Both the position numbers and the translations under genes were made by a program. Shown in pieces: positions 33,112 through 41,854 of a stretch of DNA of 50,556 bases. The stretch covers positions 1 through 50,556 of the forward strand of contig CALIMV010000125.1 of the NCBI GenBank assembly GCA_938045275.1. The letters run 5' to 3'. The stretch's first letter is position 1. Every line of letters begins with the position of its first letter. The notes under the pieces were generated by a model. That model was given only the letters and a program-made list of their open reading frames with translations. It was not told the DNA's origin and made no database searches. The stretch comes from an uncultured Granulosicoccaceae bacterium. GTDB lineage: Bacteria; Pseudomonadota; Gammaproteobacteria; Granulosicoccales; Granulosicoccaceae.

Positions 33112-33334
33112 GCCATCTCAAAATGGATAGCGCGCCGAGCCCGTGCCCTTGCATAGTGATGCAAGGGCGAAGCCGAGTCCGGGGCGCTCATTCAAGTCCA
33201 TAGCCTTACTTACATACCAATCGAACATACCAATCGAACATACCAATCGAAGTGGGTCGCCGCCTGGCCGGCTGCTCCGAGTTTTGCTCAACACATGCCT
33301 TGTCGGAAAACGCTTAACCTCACGTTGAGATGGC
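33112..33334. mobile_element. MITE-like repeat, long copy (no coding capacity)
   Basis: Flanked by a 10-bp perfect terminal inverted repeat: GCCATCTCAA at 33112-33121 and TTGAGATGGC at 33325-33334. Inside are a strong hairpin (GCCCTTGCAT, loop AGTG, ATGCAAGGGC, 33145-33168), a tandem triplicate (33213-33251) and a right arm shared with the 84-bp copy at 11669-11752. There is no transposase frame. It sits between the convergent glnK and lysR-type genes. Size, ends and dispersed copies fit a non-autonomous element, but no target duplication is obvious. Confidence 0.65.
33213..33251. repeat. Three perfect tandem copies of a 13-bp unit
   Basis: CATACCAATCGAA is repeated three times without interruption inside the long MITE-like copy. 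The 84-bp copy lacks this block, so the triplication may be an insertion or expansion specific to this copy. Confidence 0.95.
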
Positions 33335-33352
33335 CTCCCGGGTACTTCGACG

Positions 33353-34261
33353 TTATTGTATTTCCCATGGTGCGTGAGGCGTGAATTTACTGACCATGAA
33401 GTCAGTGAACACACGAACCTTGTTACTTAAATGCCGTCTGTGTGGGTACACAAGCTGGATTGATGAGCTATCGACAGCGTGTTCCTGCAGCAAAGGCACA
33501 ACCAATTTCTTTTCCAGCGATGGCTGCACTACATAACTTGCCAAACGGGCAATACCAATTCCCGCAGTGACCGCTTCGTGCAAGGCAGACGCACTGTTGG
33601 TGTGAAAGTTACCTTTAACTCTCTGCGCGCGAATGCCATCGGATGTCTGAAATTCCCAGTCGTTGAAATGCATGATCGACGAATGCGTCAGGCAGTTGTG
33701 ATTCATTAAATCTTCGGGGGTTGTGGGGGTGCCGTGTTTCGCCAAATATTCTGGTGATGCGCAGATGACACGCTTGTTTACTGCCAAACGTCGTGCCACC
33801 AAAGATTCGTCGGTGAGACCGTCGCTTAATACTATGGCAACATCCACGCCTTCTCCAACCAGATCGACCTCGCGCTCACTCAGCTCGAGTTCCACACGCA
33901 GTTCAGGAAAGTTGGCCATGAATTCAGGCATAAGCTTGATCATCTGGATTCGTGCAAAGGCTGAAATGGTGGTGATGCGCAGTGTGCCAGTGACACGGTC
34001 GTGCAAAGCCATAACCGCATCTTCGGCTTGTTGGATTTCTTGTAGAATCGCACCACAGCGATCCTGAAAAGCATGCCCTTCGGCAGTGAGGCTGAGTTTT
34101 CGCGTAGTGCGTTGAAACAGCCGCGCGCCAAGGCGGTCTTCCAAACGCGTAATGAGTTTGCTAACTGCTGATGGTGTTAGGTCGAGATCTCGAGCGGCTG
34201 CGGAAAAGCTGCCCATGTCGGCGGCCTTCGAAAACACCAGCATTTCTGTGTACTTGTCCAT
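33353..34261 (-). CDS. LysR-family transcriptional regulator
   Basis: LysR-type regulator of 302 residues. The winged-helix domain (1-60) reads FSKAADMGSFSAAARDLDLTPSAVSKLITRLEDRLGARLFQRTTRKLSLT, a clear example split here over residues 8-58. The effector domain follows from about 90 with two Rossmann-like lobes. The closest style is the CrgA/DsdC-like group that often controls neighbouring exporters, dehydrogenases or efflux genes. It is transcribed divergently from the ABC exporter across 173 bases that contain a LysR-like dyad, so that exporter gene is the most likely target. The inducer is unknown. Confidence 0.92.
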   Translation of the reverse strand: MDKYTEMLVFSKAADMGSFSAAARDLDLTPSAVSKLITRLEDRLGARLFQRTTRKLSLTAEGHAFQDRCGAILQEIQQAEDAVMALHDRVTGTLRITTISAFARIQMIKLMPEFMANFPELRVELELSEREVDLVGEGVDVAIVLSDGLTDESLVARRLAVNKRVICASPEYLAKHGTPTTPEDLMNHNCLTHSSIMHFNDWEFQTSDGIRAQRVKGNFHTNSASALHEAVTAGIGIARLASYVVQPSLEKKLVVPLLQEHAVDSSSIQLVYPHRRHLSNKVRVFTDFMVSKFTPHAPWEIQ

Positions 34262-34345
34262 TCTATTAGTGCTGTAGTTTCACTATTTGTGGAGCCACAG
34301 CATATATTATGAGCTATAAATTAACAAATAAAATTGGCCTAATTC

Positions 34346-34362
34346 ATCACAAGTATGGTGAT
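34346..34362. promoter_or_regulatory. LysR-type operator-like dyad
   Basis: ATCAC and GTGAT are separated by seven bases (ATCACAAGTATGGTGAT) in the divergent lysR/ABC exporter spacer. A second short dyad, TGTGGAGCCACA, lies at 34288-34299, next to the regulator start. Both fit, but do not prove, binding by the adjacent regulator. Confidence 0.4.
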
Positions 34363-34434
34363 AGACGTTATATGCTGGGCGAACTCTATGAGGTGTTGCA
34401 CGTATTTGCCTCGGTTCCAACTCTGTACTAGTCG

Positions 34435-36306
34435 ATGTCGTTTTACTCATTTTTCGAGAATCTCGTTAACCCGTTGCCCAATGAGCAGGTGACCAGGCCG
34501 CCGTTGCGCCCGCTGGCTTTTATCTGGTACTACGTAAGGCCAATACGAAAACTGGTGTTTGGCACTCTAATAGTGTCCGGAATTGCGTCCCTGTGCGAAA
34601 TCTCATTGTTTGTGTTTATCGGATATCTGGTCGACTGGATGAACACGACCAAAGCCGAAGATTTTATGGCAACGCATGGTTGGGCTATCGTTGGCATGGT
34701 AGTCGTTGCGTTCGTCATCAGGCCTGCTAGTTTGATCGTAACGCGTTGTTTGCTGAACTTCGCAATATCTCCAGGATTGACCGCAGCTACCAGATGGCAG
34801 AACCATCGATACGTGTTGCGCCAGAGTATGACGTTTTTTCAAAACGATTTTGCGGGCCGTGTTGCGCAGAAAGTCATGCAGACAGGCAATTCGGTAAGAG
34901 AAGTAGTTGTAAATGTGGTTGATGGCCTATGGCTGTTGATCATATACGTCATAGGTATTGCTGTTTTGTTGATCGATATCGAGTTGGTGCTGCTAACGCC
35001 CATGCTTATTTGGTTGGTTGGCTACTCCTGTGTAGTTGGATTTATGGTGCCTCCAGTGAGGAATAAGTCGGCTCGATTGTCTGAAGCAACCTCAGCCATT
35101 ACCGGGCGAGTGGTTGATAGCTATACCAATATTCAATCAGTAAAACTGTTTGCACATAATACGTTGGAAGAGCGCTTTGCAGCCGACGCCATCCAGCGGC
35201 ATGTTCGCGATTTTGTAGCGCTGATGAAAGCGATCATGAACATGACGATTACCATGACGGTGATGAACAGTCTGCTGTTGTTTAGCACAGCATCCCTTTC
35301 AATCTGGCTGTGGATGCAAGGCAGTGTTACTGTAGGTGAGATGGCCATAGCCAATGGGTTGATGTTGAGAATCAATCAGATGTCGGGTTGGATTTTGCGC
35401 ACAATAACGTCATTGTTCGAGCACATTGGTACGGTTGAAAATGGCATTGAAACCATTTGCATGCCAACAGATATTGTTGATGATAAAGCAGCGACAGAGC
35501 TTGTTGTGCACGCAGGCACTGTGGCCTTTAACGATGTCTCTTTCAACTATGACAATAATAATGAAAACAGCGATGAATTTGGCTTGGATGAAAAAGTGCT
35601 GCCGATCATCGATCATTGTAGCTTGACTATTTCGGCTGGAGAAAAGATCGGCCTGGTTGGGCGATCAGGTGCGGGCAAGTCAACGCTGATCAATTTGTTA
35701 ATGCGTTTTCACGATCTCGAATTGGGTAATGTCACCATTGATGGTCAGGATATTGCGCGTGTAACGCAAGAGAGTTTGCGTCGTAACATCGCTGTTGTCA
35801 CTCAAGATACCTCTCTGTTGCATCGTAGCGTGCGCGATAACATTCGATACGGAAAAGCCGATGCAACTGACGAGCAAGTCATAGAGGCAGCTGAACGCGC
35901 CGAGGCCATGCATTTTATTCCCGATCTGGTTGATCTGCAGGGTCGAACAGGTCTGGACGCAACTGTGGGAGAACGAGGCGTCAAACTCTCCGGTGGGCAA
36001 CGACAACGTATTGCTATTGCGCGGGTTATTCTCAAAAACGCGCCTATTCTGATACTGGATGAGGCAACCTCAGCATTGGATTCCGAGGTCGAATCGGCCA
36101 TTCAGGAACAGTTGAAGAATCTTATGCAAAATAAGACCGTTTTGGCTGTTGCCCACAGACTGTCCACAATTGCAGCGTTGGATAGGCTCATAGTACTGGA
36201 CGGTGGTAAAATTGTAGAAGCCGGTAATCACACACAATTGCTGCAAAATCAAGGGCTTTACGCCAAACTTTGGGAGCGTCAATCGGGTGGCTTCCTTGGC
36301 GTGTAA
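34435..36306 (+). CDS. ABC exporter, fused permease and ATPase
   Basis: Half-transporter of 623 residues: a six-helix ABC_membrane domain (about 35-340) followed by an ATPase domain (365-610). Walker A VGRSGAGKST (about 408-417), signature LSGGQRQR (about 518-525) and Walker B PILILDEATSALDSE are intact, so it should be active as a homodimer or heterodimer. It most resembles MsbA/lipid-A-exporter-like and multidrug exporters. The segment between permease and ATPase holds an unusual acidic insert, YDNNNENSDEFGLDEKV. The substrate is unknown. Divergent from a LysR regulator; a poly-T tract (T9) near 36330 may mark its transcription end. Confidence 0.92.
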   Translation: MSFYSFFENLVNPLPNEQVTRPPLRPLAFIWYYVRPIRKLVFGTLIVSGIASLCEISLFVFIGYLVDWMNTTKAEDFMATHGWAIVGMVVVAFVIRPASLIVTRCLLNFAISPGLTAATRWQNHRYVLRQSMTFFQNDFAGRVAQKVMQTGNSVREVVVNVVDGLWLLIIYVIGIAVLLIDIELVLLTPMLIWLVGYSCVVGFMVPPVRNKSARLSEATSAITGRVVDSYTNIQSVKLFAHNTLEERFAADAIQRHVRDFVALMKAIMNMTITMTVMNSLLLFSTASLSIWLWMQGSVTVGEMAIANGLMLRINQMSGWILRTITSLFEHIGTVENGIETICMPTDIVDDKAATELVVHAGTVAFNDVSFNYDNNNENSDEFGLDEKVLPIIDHCSLTISAGEKIGLVGRSGAGKSTLINLLMRFHDLELGNVTIDGQDIARVTQESLRRNIAVVTQDTSLLHRSVRDNIRYGKADATDEQVIEAAERAEAMHFIPDLVDLQGRTGLDATVGERGVKLSGGQRQRIAIARVILKNAPILILDEATSALDSEVESAIQEQLKNLMQNKTVLAVAHRLSTIAALDRLIVLDGGKIVEAGNHTQLLQNQGLYAKLWERQSGGFLGV

Positions 36307-36568
36307 GCAAGAATTTAAGTTGAATTTTTGTTTTTTTTTATGCTCTAACGAGGGAAATAGCGTATTCGGAAAGTAGTTTACGGGCGGCTAATGCGGTAAT
36401 AGTCCCATTCGCTTCACAAGCAACAGCCACTGCTGCTATAAAATGTGTGAAGTGTTTCACTCGGATACAGTTGCTGTCTGCTGTTGCGCTTACAATGGCC
36501 GTTAAACGATAGTACAAGAAGCTACGGCTGGCAGCCAGTCATAAGCCAAAGGGAGACCTGCTTTTTCA

Positions 36569-37546
36569 ATGAAAATTTTGGCGACATCTGCATATGAAAC
36601 GCATGAAATGCTTGATGCATTTTTATCGATGGCGGCCGTCGATAAATCAGGCAATCACACGCTTTGCGATTCCGCTGAAGAGGCAGATTTAATCCTTTTC
36701 GTTGAAAACACCCACTTTGATGACTACCTCTACAAACAGGTGCGACAGCATCCGCTGACTCAGCAATATCCTGAAAAAACCTTTATGTACAACGAATCAG
36801 ATAAGCCCTGGTCGGCCTTGCCTGGTTTGTATTGCTCAATGCCCAGACGTTTTTTTCAAAATAACAAGCAGGTTGCTTTTCCATACCTTGCTACGCCAAA
36901 CGAATTTATCAAGGATGTTCATTCCTGGGACGTCGAAAAACGCTGGCTGTATTCTTTTGTTGGGTCCGCCAGTCATCGTTGTCGCAAAGATGTCATTGGG
37001 TTGACCAAAATAAGTGAGTCCAGTGAAGGAGTTCAGGATACGTCAGAATTCAATGTTTGGGATTGCTCCGCCGACACCAAAGCGGCGCAGGGCATAAACT
37101 TTGCGCAAACCATGGCGCAGACCCAATACATGTTATGTCCTCGTGGCATTGGTACATCTTCATATCGATTGTTTGAAACGCTTGAAGCGGGTCGAGCCCC
37201 AGTGATTATCTCCAATCAATGGGTACCCACCCCGCACATCAACTGGGATTTTGCAGTACGAGTTGACGAACGGGACATCAAATCGATTCCGGCATTATTG
37301 AGATCAATATCCGACGAATCTGAAGATCGTGGCGAGGCCGCACGTGCCGCCTGGGAGTCAGCGTACGCGCCGAACATTATGTTTGATACCGTATGTGAGT
37401 CTCTTGGCTGGTTATTGGAGGAGCGCCGCCATATGGAAGCCCACCACCCATTGCGAAAACTTCGTAAAGTCACCATCGCTGCTGATTTGGCTGCGACCAA
37501 CTTCGCCCGTACGGTTCGTAGACGCTGGCAGCAGGTGTTTTTCTAA
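36569..37546 (+). CDS. Exostosin-family glycosyltransferase
   Basis: Protein of 325 residues of the exostosin (GT47-like) family, presumably transferring a sugar in polysaccharide or surface glycan assembly. The C-terminal half shows the diagnostic block CPRGIGTSSYRLFETLEAGR followed by PVIISNQWVPT, and the earlier WLYSFVGSASHRCRKDV. No transmembrane anchor or signal is seen, unlike the eukaryotic enzymes. A basic C-terminal tail may contact the membrane. The upstream 260-bp gap holds only a small hairpin (GTGAA/TTCAC near 36447-36460). No other glycan genes are adjacent, so donor and acceptor stay unknown. Confidence 0.83.
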   Translation: MKILATSAYETHEMLDAFLSMAAVDKSGNHTLCDSAEEADLILFVENTHFDDYLYKQVRQHPLTQQYPEKTFMYNESDKPWSALPGLYCSMPRRFFQNNKQVAFPYLATPNEFIKDVHSWDVEKRWLYSFVGSASHRCRKDVIGLTKISESSEGVQDTSEFNVWDCSADTKAAQGINFAQTMAQTQYMLCPRGIGTSSYRLFETLEAGRAPVIISNQWVPTPHINWDFAVRVDERDIKSIPALLRSISDESEDRGEAARAAWESAYAPNIMFDTVCESLGWLLEERRHMEAHHPLRKLRKVTIAADLAATNFARTVRRRWQQVFF

Positions 37547-37644
37547 CGTTTAACAGTCTGAACGAGTGTTGCTGGTTAACCTTGCGTAACATATGTGGTA
37601 TACAAAGGGTAGGGAGAACCTAACAACTAGCAACAAAAAGCTGC

Positions 37645-38196
37645 ATGAACGCAAAAGTACTACGTCTGAATAAGGCCGGTACGCCCATCGCTTGGTTGAC
37701 TTGGCAGGAAACTGCAACACTAATGGTCAAAGATCAAGTGATCTGGAGTCTCGGTGAAATTGTTCATACCATACACGGTGGCTACAATAGCTTAGGTGAG
37801 CGATCGCGTTTGGAATTGCCAAGTATTATCGCCTGCGATGGGCGCGTAAACAGCGCAATGTTCACACCTCCACTAACAAATTCTTTGCTCTTTGCGCGTG
37901 ATCAACAGGTGTGCATGTACTGTGGTGTTGATTTTCCAATGCGAGATTTATCTCGTGACCATGTCATACCAACATCACGAGGCGGCCGCGATCAATGGAC
38001 AAATTGTGTCACCGCGTGCAGACGATGCAACAATCGCAAAGGCAACAAGACGCCTGAAGAGGCTAACATGCAATTGCTGGCAATACCGTTTGCACCGAAC
38101 CGTTACGAATTTTTCTATTTGTCCAATCGTGACGTACTGGCCGATCAAATGGACTTTCTCAAAACACGCTTCTCAAAGCGCGTTAGTTGGTGCTAG
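37645..38196 (+). CDS. HNH endonuclease domain protein
   Basis: Protein of 183 residues with a canonical HNH nuclease fold near residues 88-140. Zinc is held by C90-x2-C93 and C125-x2-C128, and the HNH residues are in SRDHVIPTSRGG, DQWTNCVTAC and RRCNNRKGNKTP. The N-terminal 80 residues (VLRLNKAGTPIAWLTWQETA) are conserved in this common stand-alone proteobacterial HNH group; its biological task is unknown. No phage terminase, toxin or restriction-modification genes adjoin it, so I do not assign it to a defence system. The stop falls at the start of a tract of short tandem duplications. Confidence 0.88.
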   Translation: MNAKVLRLNKAGTPIAWLTWQETATLMVKDQVIWSLGEIVHTIHGGYNSLGERSRLELPSIIACDGRVNSAMFTPPLTNSLLFARDQQVCMYCGVDFPMRDLSRDHVIPTSRGGRDQWTNCVTACRRCNNRKGNKTPEEANMQLLAIPFAPNRYEFFYLSNRDVLADQMDFLKTRFSKRVSWC

Positions 38197-38212
38197 TAGC
38201 ACTAGTAGCTGG

Positions 38213-38246
38213 TTGGTGCCTCTGGTTAGTTGGTGCCTCTAGTTAG
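38213..38246. repeat. Tandem duplication of a 17-bp unit behind the HNH gene
   Basis: TTGGTGCCTCTGGTTAG and TTGGTGCCTCTAGTTAG lie end to end with a single mismatch. A related degenerate unit (TTAGTTGGTGCTAGTAG, from 38183) spans the HNH stop codon. Confidence 0.92.
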
Positions 38247-38286
38247 ATAGTCACGAACATCGGTACCTGTTTAGAACGCTGTGATC

Positions 38287-39801
38287 CTAGATCATCGGCG
38301 TTGTTAACGACTCCGGCAAACCGGACAGTTTTAGCAGCAGTTGATCGACATAATCGACGAACAAGCTTTCGCTCGTACCCACTCCGGCAATCTGCACGAC
38401 ATTTATGCCAGTCACACCAATCAGTGTGTAGTACGTCTGGCCGTTTTCAGTTGGGTCTTTCGTTACGTACAGCAGTGCTGGTTCCAAATCAGGTGTGTTG
38501 GCCACTTTTACAACGGAATTTGCGCCGGATAACTGTACGTCATTAATTTGCGTGTTTTGGTGCAGTGTTTTTGCGAATATTTTAGCGGTTGCAGCAGAAT
38601 CAGCTCTGAGTACGGTTAATTCAATCGGTGCGATCTCTGGCTGTGCCTGATTGTATAGTTGCAAGGCAACCATGGAAGTGATGAGTCGAGTGAAGCCATC
38701 CACAGCTGCGGTGCGCCTGCTGGGGTCGGTGCGCAGATTAACGCCTTTTAGAGGTGATGTTTGTACAGTGGTCCAGGAACCACTGAGCCACGGGTGTGAC
38801 AAACTGGTGCTGGCTGCTATCAATTGTTGATTCTGCTTTTCGCGCTCCGTATTCGGGTAACTTTTTGGATCAAGAATTTGAATCGGATCTTGTGGAGGGT
38901 TAGTTAACAGATCTCCAATCAGCTTTTTTCCATTGGGTTGGTTAGCCAGGGTAGTGATGAATCGTTCACCTTCAACATAGGAATATTCAAGTACATTTCG
39001 ACTAATGGCTTGCACGGTTTGCGTTAGTTTGTTTGGAGGATTTGTTTGTCCGAACATGAATTCGTCTAACGCATCAAGACCTTGTAAACAATTAGCTTGA
39101 GCACATATTTTTCGAGTGACATATTGAGCATGACCTTCAAAAGCTGCAGATTGAGCGAATGAGGCGCGAAAATTTAATTCGCGATTTTCATGAATGTTGT
39201 ACTGGATGTCATCTGCTGCATGCACAAGCTCGTGTATCAGCAAAGCCAACATAGCCGATTCTTGCACGTCTTTATCGTTTGAAAGAGAAGCCTGATAGTT
39301 TTGCATCAACGGCAAGCTCACCATCACTTCGCTTTTTCGTGTTGCATACAGCGCTGCGTACGTGCCTTTTTGACCGCGCATTACTGAGTTAAGAAACTGG
39401 TTGGCGAATGCCTTATCGTTGAACTGGTTTTGTATTAACCTCTTGGTTTCGTGACTAACTTCATCAGTAATGGCCATATCACTTGCAATGTTCAAAGACA
39501 CATTCGATAAATTTACGCCAGTGTGTTGCTCTACCAGTGAGCGTGCTTTGCTAAATATTGGCTGCATATGGGAGTTCCAGTCAATCATTGCAGCAGCGGT
39601 TGGCTGTTTAGATACTGCAATGGGTACTGGGGCAGATGCGGTTGTGGTCTGTTTGTCTATTGATGAATAGTTCGAGAAGCTCTGGCAACTGGCTAATGTA
39701 AGTAGTGCGGAACCGGCAACAGCTGCAAGGCATGCCCGAATTGAGACAGAAGCGGCAACGCGTATTCGCAGAGAGGGCTGGGCGGTGGTAAATCGAAGCA
39801 T
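38287..39801 (-). CDS. HExxH zinc-protease-like lipoprotein
   Basis: Predicted lipoprotein of about 504 residues (from the ATG at 39801; the frame also opens at a TTG six codons earlier). The lipobox reads TLASC, with the acylated Cys at residue 45 of the longer frame. The sequence LLIHELVHAADD contains an HExxH zinc motif, and EGHAQYVTRK about 28 residues later can supply a third ligand Glu, a gluzincin layout. The C-terminal 200 residues show no family I recognise. A periplasmic or outer-membrane metallopeptidase is likely, but the family is not established. Monocistronic, convergent with the HNH gene. Confidence 0.72.
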   Translation of the reverse strand: MLRFTTAQPSLRIRVAASVSIRACLAAVAGSALLTLASCQSFSNYSSIDKQTTTASAPVPIAVSKQPTAAAMIDWNSHMQPIFSKARSLVEQHTGVNLSNVSLNIASDMAITDEVSHETKRLIQNQFNDKAFANQFLNSVMRGQKGTYAALYATRKSEVMVSLPLMQNYQASLSNDKDVQESAMLALLIHELVHAADDIQYNIHENRELNFRASFAQSAAFEGHAQYVTRKICAQANCLQGLDALDEFMFGQTNPPNKLTQTVQAISRNVLEYSYVEGERFITTLANQPNGKKLIGDLLTNPPQDPIQILDPKSYPNTEREKQNQQLIAASTSLSHPWLSGSWTTVQTSPLKGVNLRTDPSRRTAAVDGFTRLITSMVALQLYNQAQPEIAPIELTVLRADSAATAKIFAKTLHQNTQINDVQLSGANSVVKVANTPDLEPALLYVTKDPTENGQTYYTLIGVTGINVVQIAGVGTSESLFVDYVDQLLLKLSGLPESLTTPMI

Positions 39802-39896
39802 AGCTCGGTTATCAGGCAATAAATATTGCTGAGCAGTTTACCGAGCTTTGAATTAAGTACGTAGAGCCTTAATGTAAAAATGATGAGTGGTAGGAC

Positions 39897-39925
39897 AAAA
39901 AAAGGGCAGCTTCGTGAGCCGCCCC
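39897..39925 (-). terminator. Rho-independent terminator behind the GH16 gene
   Basis: On the minus strand GGGCGGCT, loop CACGA, AGCTGCCC forms an eight-pair stem (one G-U), directly followed by seven T. It lies 150 bases past the GH16 stop and is the clearest intrinsic terminator in the window. Confidence 0.85.
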
Positions 39926-39959
39926 GAGGATATAAAAAATGTGATGCAGTCGTGTTTTT

Positions 39960-39996
39960 TTGGCTAACTGTTTATTGGTAAACTGTTGTTAGCCAA
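39960..39996. other. Stem-loop in the GH16 3' untranslated region
   Basis: TTGGCTAAC pairs with GTTAGCCAA, and inside GTTTA pairs with TAAAC over a TTGG loop. No T run follows on the coding strand, so it is not a terminator by itself. It may protect the 3' end of the mRNA. Confidence 0.55.
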
Positions 39997-39997
39997 C

Positions 39998-40056
39998 TTC
40001 ACTGGTCAATTCTACTGGTCAATTCTACTGGCCAATAAATTTTACTGGCCAATAAA
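39998..40056. repeat. Four imperfect tandem copies of a 13-bp unit
   Basis: Variants of TTCTACTGGTCAA: a 12-bp copy, one exact copy, and two further copies (TTCTACTGGCCAA and TTTTACTGGCCAA), each followed by TAAA. They occupy the space between the GH16 stop and its hairpin and terminator. Confidence 0.88.
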
Positions 40057-40076
40057 ATGCAACCCGGCTTGCATCA

Positions 40077-41528
40077 TTATTTCTGGTAAGCACGAATGTA
40101 ATCGATCTTGAATTGTGCGGGAAATTGGGTACTGCCATCAGGATTGCCAGGCCACCAACCACCAACAGCAAGATTCACTAGTAAGTACATGTCTTCCCAC
40201 GAAACGTTGCCATTGCTGTGTGAATTGCGTTCCTTGCCATCAACGTACCAAGTTATTTTACCTGGTTCCCATTTTACAGCGTAAGTGTGGAAATCTTTAG
40301 AATAGTCTGGTCCAGCTGCTTCAAAGGTGGGTGTTGAACGCAAGCTCCAATTATCGTAGTAATGATAAGTGTTATACGCCTTGTTTGGTTTATCTCCGAT
40401 GTACTCTACTACATCGATTTCAGGGCGCTTATCATTATCGTGTTGGTGCAACAGCCAAAATGCCGACCACAGCCCTTTGCCTTTTGGAAGCTTGGCTCGC
40501 ATCTCGACATAGCCATAGCGCATCTTGAACTTGTTGTATGTTGTTAATGCGCCAGAGAGATAGGGTTGCCAGTTGGCACTGGAGCGCAAGTGCTCTGGTG
40601 TTTTAATGGCCGTAATGGTCATGTGATTGCCATCAAACTCAAACGGCGAGTGGCCGAAATCAGGATTATTGATTCTATCGACGTAGTACTGTTTCTCGCC
40701 GTTGATTATCCAGCCTGGTCCCCAGCGGTATTTGGAATTCCACTTGGAAGAATCGAGTTTGTAATCATTAAATTCGTCAGAGAACACCAGTCTGTACCCA
40801 TCAGGAGCTGAACCGTTTCCGCCACCATCGTTTAGTGGTTGATCGTTCCCGTTATCGTTATCATTATCGGGTTCTGGCGTTGAACCGTTTGCTGTATTAA
40901 CTGTTAACGCGTTTGATTTTCGAGAAAAATTCTTGGACTGATTAAAAGCAACAATGTTGAACTGGTAGTCTTTGCCCCAGGAAAGATCACGAGCGTAGTA
41001 TTCCGGCGTTGAAACTGTGGTCTTATAACTGCCATTTACATAGACGTTGTAGCCACGAATATTGCCGCTAGGTGCGCGCCATTTAACTTTTGCAGAATTG
41101 CCGTTTTGAATTTCGGCATACAGGGCATCAGGGCGATTTACTCCACCGTTGTCAGGTTCTGGCGGAGGAGGCGCAGAGGTGTCATTGCCGTTTGAACCAC
41201 CAGGTTTAACAGTGACTTCGCGTGACACACTATTGAAGTTCTTGGCTTTGTCGAAAGCGACGATGCCGTATCGATACTCATTGTTCCCGGATACATCATT
41301 GTCGATAAAGTTGGTATTAAAAACGGTCTTGTAATAGATTCCGTTACGATAGATGTTGTAACCCAATACACCAACGTTGTCCCAAGGCTTATTCCATGAA
41401 ACCCTCACAGAGTTATCGGATATTGCAGAGGCCGATACGCCGTTTACTGTGGAAGGTCTTTCATTGTCAGCCCAAACGGGCGTGGGTGCGGCCGTAAGTA
41501 GAAAAAGTCCGATAATAATATTTCGCAT
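40077..41528 (-). CDS. Secreted GH16 glycosidase with two fibronectin type III domains
   Basis: Secreted endo-glycanase of 483 residues. A signal peptide (MRNIIIGLFLLTAAPTPVWA) is followed by two FN3-like domains (about 23-108 and 130-212), an Asn/Asp-Gly linker and a C-terminal GH16 domain (245-483). The catalytic motif is EIDVVE with nucleophile Glu 370 and acid/base Glu 375, flanked by GLWSAFWLL and GGWWPGNPDGS. Laminarin, beta-1,3-glucan, agar or carrageenan are the main candidate substrates; the motif alone does not separate them. Monocistronic, with its own terminator. It fits the same glycan-use theme as the GH31 and galactose-oxidase-like genes. Confidence 0.9.
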   Translation of the reverse strand: MRNIIIGLFLLTAAPTPVWADNERPSTVNGVSASAISDNSVRVSWNKPWDNVGVLGYNIYRNGIYYKTVFNTNFIDNDVSGNNEYRYGIVAFDKAKNFNSVSREVTVKPGGSNGNDTSAPPPPEPDNGGVNRPDALYAEIQNGNSAKVKWRAPSGNIRGYNVYVNGSYKTTVSTPEYYARDLSWGKDYQFNIVAFNQSKNFSRKSNALTVNTANGSTPEPDNDNDNGNDQPLNDGGGNGSAPDGYRLVFSDEFNDYKLDSSKWNSKYRWGPGWIINGEKQYYVDRINNPDFGHSPFEFDGNHMTITAIKTPEHLRSSANWQPYLSGALTTYNKFKMRYGYVEMRAKLPKGKGLWSAFWLLHQHDNDKRPEIDVVEYIGDKPNKAYNTYHYYDNWSLRSTPTFEAAGPDYSKDFHTYAVKWEPGKITWYVDGKERNSHSNGNVSWEDMYLLVNLAVGGWWPGNPDGSTQFPAQFKIDYIRAYQK

Positions 41529-41854
41529 TTTTTTTACGTAATCTCTCTTTAACTAGAGTGAAACTTAGTTGTTGTAAATCGAGCTTCTATACGGCTACCA
41601 ACTGAAGTCGGTTTACTGCCTACCTGACAAAATAACGTCAAACATGGCAGCGACGTACTCTATATCTACAACCTTAAACAAACCTTAAAGGATTAACTGA
41701 AACCCTATAAATAACGTACTAATCAGCGATATAGTGCTACAAATAACACATCTGTAGTGTTGCCTGTACGACACATTACATGTATATGCCAGAAGCGGAC
41801 CTTTTGCAGAATCCTTTGGTTTGTTTTGATTACGGAATTGAAATGCAGGCCGGT
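41529..41854. other. Intergenic stretch upstream of the GH16 gene
   Basis: AT-rich and without a coding frame. It should contain the GH16 promoter at the left end (minus strand) and the 3' end of the reductase gene at the right. A small dyad GTGTTG/CGACAC (41757-41774) with a CCTGTA loop is the only structure seen. No clear -35/-10 pair is readable. Confidence 0.35.

Noticed and set aside
33213-33251. CRISPR-like direct repeats
   Set aside because: The units are directly adjacent with no spacers and only 13 bp long; no cas genes are present. These are simple tandem copies.
37645-38196. HNH protein as part of a defence or restriction system
   Set aside because: No methylase, helicase, Argonaute, retron or toxin partner lies nearby, and this stand-alone HNH type is common in ordinary genomes.
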